This document shows, in pieces, positions 60,873 to 64,000 of a stretch of DNA of 64,000 nucleotides. The position numbers and the translations under genes were made by a program. The notes below the pieces were generated by a model. It did no database searches, had not been told where the DNA came from, and saw only the letters and a list, made by a program, of their open reading frames with translations. Every line of letters begins with the position of its first letter. Positions within the stretch are counted from its first letter, which is position 1. This stretch comes from Sabethes cyaneus (Eukaryota; Arthropoda; Insecta; Diptera; Culicidae): contig NC_071354.1 of the NCBI RefSeq assembly GCF_943734655.1, positions 233,671,206 to 233,735,205 on the forward strand, written 5' to 3'.

Positions 60873-61618
60873 ACGGGTGACAACTAAAATTTTGGAATTT
60901 CTTAAGCTGTCAAAAAAGACAAAGATACCTGAAGAAGATTTGATTTACCGAAATTAAAGATACATTATTCATTGTTGAAAAAAATTAGTGTACATTTGAA
61001 AACGGTCCGTAATCGGCTGTTCGGCGAAGCTTTCGTTTGACGTCGAAACAGGAGCGTTGTACGGCCGTCATGTCAACTTTGCGAATGCATCTCTTGACCA
61101 ATCAACTTTTTGCAATCCGTAGTTCTCCAGGTATTTTTGTACATCAAGGAACTCAAAACCCCGAAGAAATCTTCGATTGGGCGCACTGAGACAGATTTTT
61201 CGAGTCGTGGTAAATATGGGAACGGATGAATATTCAGGGACGATTGTGTTTTTTGGCGTAATGCGATGATGCGCTATTCAGCCAAAACACGTATTGTCCA
61301 TCTGCATGATGTTTTTGTAGAAACGGGATCAAAATTTGTTGAAGAAATGGGAAAGAGAACGATGTCCTTCTGCGTCCATAATTTTGGCAGGTCTTTCACT
61401 ATCTTGCTTGCGAATAGTTGTTGGGCATCTCGAAATGCTTCTTGTTTCGACGTCATTTTAAGCAAAAAAAGGCAAGCATAAGCAAAACAAAAAATATTGA
61501 CAAAAAGAGGAGAGAGAGAGAGAGAGAGCTAACACATCCGTACTCTCATTTCTCTCTGAGCTCGTTTATTGTTGAGTATAGGGGCCTAAAAAAATCCAAA
61601 ATTTTAGTTGTCACCCGT
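60873..61618 (-). mobile_element. Tc1-mariner element with complete TIRs and a decayed, deleted transposase
   Basis: The ends ACGGGTGACAACTAAAATTT and its inverse are flanked by TA (60871-60872; 61619-61620) and match over about 24 bp. On the minus strand the interior reads KQEAFRDAQQLFASKIVKDL near the start and SVRPIEDFFGVLSSLMYKNT near 61180-61120, the block with the final catalytic acidic residue of ITm transposases. The middle is missing. A GA microsatellite (61508-61528) lies inside. It is 746 bp and non-autonomous. Confidence 0.8.
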
Positions 61619-61994
61619 TACATAACTTACTCGCGAGTCAAATAACTCGTGAGCTGCCCGAGAGGGCTAGTGGCGCACTGGTGTACAGATTTTGCATTAC
61701 TTTTTCATTTCTTTTTGATCTTTACCCTCGATTCTACTCAGGGGCGGGAGTGCGAGCTGCAATGGCAAACGAGAGCGACAACCGTAGCTGTTTGCTAAAT
61801 ACACACTCCCAAAAACTCGTCGCAGTTTATGAATAAATAAGAGCGAGAGTCCGAAAGAGATGCTTATGCCGGCGTATTCGTTAAAATGAGTACGCGTTGT
61901 GTAAAAAAATTGGACCACACGAGTATAGGGAGCCTACACTGCGGAGCGCAACACTGGAGTGAATTACCGAATGAGTGGTGTGACCGAATGAATG

Positions 61995-62144
61995 GAGTGA
62001 GTGAGTGAGTGAGTGAGTGAGTGAGTGAGTGAGTGAGTGAGTGAGTGAGTGAGTGAGTGAGTGAGTGAGTGAGTGAGTGAGTGAGTGAGTGAGTGAGTGA
62101 GTGAGTGAGTGAGTGAGTGAGTGAGTGAGTGAGTGAGTGAGTGA
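61995..62144. repeat. Perfect (GAGT)n microsatellite, about 37 copies
   Basis: 150 bp of uninterrupted GAGT, with imperfect GAGT/GAAT copies on both sides (61960-61994; 62145-62280). Confidence 0.98.
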
Positions 62145-62280
62145 GCGAGTGAGTAGAGTGCGCGAGTGAGAGAATGAGTGGAATGCGTGAGTGAGAGAAT
62201 GAGTGGAGTGAGTGAGGGATTGACTGAGTTAGTGAGTGAATGATTGAATGGATGAATGAGTTACTTAGTGAGTGAGTTCA

Positions 62281-64000
62281 ATCATTGAATTCCAGCTACC
62301 CAAGGATCCCGCTTGGGTTAAGAGGAACGGTACACATACTTAATAAGCGTTGCTTCATAACCCTCCCTTCTCTAATTTTCCGTTCTTTTCCCTTCACGCC
62401 TTGTCTCGCTCTGGAGACCTTATCAACACATTTGTACCATTACTTTCTTCTACAGATCCCTCCATCCCTTCATCGAAAAAATTGCCGTTACAAAAAGTTA
62501 AAAAAATACCTGACTTCATTACACAGGTCAAAATAAAAACCATTGTTGCGAAGCCCACACTCGTGTGGTCTAATTTTCTAACACGCACGTTCTCGGTCTA
62601 ACGAACACACCGGCATGAGCATCTCTCCAGGACTTCTTTTCTCATTTATTCATACTCTGCGATAAATTTTTACGAGTATCTCTTTAGTTATCAATCACGG
62701 CCGTCGCTCACGCTCGTCATTTCAACTCGAGCAGTTGATTACGAACGCTCACGAGGGCCCGCATTCTTATCCTCGTGTAATATGAGGGTGTAAGAAGAAG
62801 AAGAAAAGAAATAGTAAAACAGTATCTGCAGCCAAATATCCCACTTACACTCGTGGGTCATTCACAGCTCACGAGCTGTTGGTTTCGTGAGCGGACTGCG
62901 CAGAACGACGCTACGAGGTTGTGTGCTCACGAATAAACGAGAAAAAAATGGAATAAATTCTTTTAGGTCTACTATATTTTATGTGACCTTTACAGATAGA
63001 CTGTGAATATGGGACTAATTTGATTACTTTAAAAATACTAGGAAGAGACTAAAACCGGAAAGAAAAATAGACATTCAAGTTTAAAAGTTGAAGGCACTGC
63101 ATTACCAGCATATTCCGTTTTTTCGTCATATGGATGTGTGTGTTTGTTGCCGATGTGGAAACCCATTTTGAAGCAAGATTTTTAATTATTAGTGTCGTTT
63201 TAGTATCGACCTTGCTTTTGGTAATTGAATCATTATAACTATAAAAAAAGCGAACATTGTAACTGTAACATTAAAAAGCACTTTCCGTTATTGTTTTCTC
63301 TTCAATAAGCATAACTAGTTCCACGATGAGCATGTAGGTTTATCCCTGCTCATCAGTGATATCCAGTTTCCCCCCCTAAGCGCTTGTCCACACGCCCAGC
63401 GCTCAATCATTAAAAGAACCATCAGGACCAGAGCCACTAGGTCTGACCGGTAAAAACTCAACGGTCCAAGCTGGTCAAAAGCATACAAACACACCACCTA
63501 TTATGTGAATGTCATGCATAATTATCACATTAATTGAACTGTAATTGAGAATCGTTAATCATCACATGTTCCGTGGGCACTTGATCCGGCTGTCTCTGTC
63601 ACTGCTGCACTGTTTATGCTGCTTGTGCTACTAGCTAGGTAGGTAGGTATAGGTACTAACCTTCCATCATCCGCAGACCACAGCTGGAACCCCTCCCATC
63701 CCGTGGATCCCAGTGCTGGAAAATTACCCTACTTATTGCCTTTAAGCCCTTTCAACGATAGCTAGTAATTATTGCTTCATCAGTGAGTGCGCGCATTTGG
63801 TCGCCCGTGTTTTAGTTTGTTCCATTTGTGTTTGCACTGGAAATTGCAGAATTTCCGTTGGGTGAAATATTTACCTACGTATAAACACTCTCGTGTGTTT
63901 GGATTGTATTGTATTACATTGTTTAATTCAGGGTGGAAAGTATACATTTGGTATGAAACTAGTTGACGCACTGATTAGGATTAATTGCTGGCTTATTACG
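62281..64000. other. No recognisable gene
   Basis: Mixed-composition DNA, still inside the upstream intron of the glypican gene if transcription starts beyond the window. Frames up to 83 codons lack motifs. CTCACGAG-like words recur between 62690 and 62940. Confidence 0.4.

Overview
This is eukaryotic, non-coding-rich DNA, most likely from a culicine-type mosquito (Culicidae). The evidence is two host genes with insect-like exons and very short introns next to very long ones, together with transposable elements typical of mosquitoes: Pao/BEL with a captured envelope-like domain, Juan-like and CR1-like and RTE-like non-LTR elements, ITm/Tc1-mariner elements with TA target duplications, tRNA-derived SINEs and many MITEs. 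There are no bacterial-style operons and no CRISPR array. Species was not determined.

Layout. 1-2175 is the 3' end of a Pao/BEL retrotransposon (end of pol, envelope-like domain with an internal deletion, 3' LTR). 2773-3864 is an intact 363-codon ORF of unknown family. 5070-5852 (minus) is a RanBPM (RanBP9/10) pseudogene. 6025-7181 (minus) is an apparently intact IS630/Tc1-mariner-type transposase gene with a possible 59-bp intron near its start. 8152-9424 (plus) is an intact four-exon TMEM43 gene. 9.9-19.7 kb is transposon debris: a Juan-like LINE, an ITmD37E-like transposase, several TIR elements and MITEs, and RTE/CR1 fragments.

From 23448 to beyond the right end, the minus strand carries the 3' part of a glypican gene, best matched to dally (GPC3/5 type). 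Six exons join in perfect phase: 55818-55281, 55208-55022, 37228-37047, 24087-23874, 23805-23670 and 23605-23448. They encode most of the cysteine-rich domain, the Ser-Gly glycosaminoglycan attachment sites and the GPI signal. The signal peptide and first cysteines lie on exons outside the window, beyond an intron of more than 8 kb. The 13.0-kb and 17.8-kb introns hold most of the repeats in the window. These include a 5.6-kb A-rich array based on GACGACAAAA (39.9-45.5 kb) and a 4-kb purine-rich array based on AGAAGGCCAGAA (48.4-52.4 kb), both with higher-order repeats and both invaded by younger transposons.

The host genes do not form an operon and act independently: TMEM43 is a nuclear-envelope/ER membrane protein, and the glypican is a GPI-anchored heparan-sulfate co-receptor for Wnt, Dpp/BMP and Hh ligands. 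The best candidates for something new are the orphan 363-aa ORF, a degenerate Penelope-type hammerhead ribozyme motif next to a perfect 34-bp-arm palindrome at 50.3 kb, the two degenerate intronic arrays, and the intact spliced DD34E transposase.
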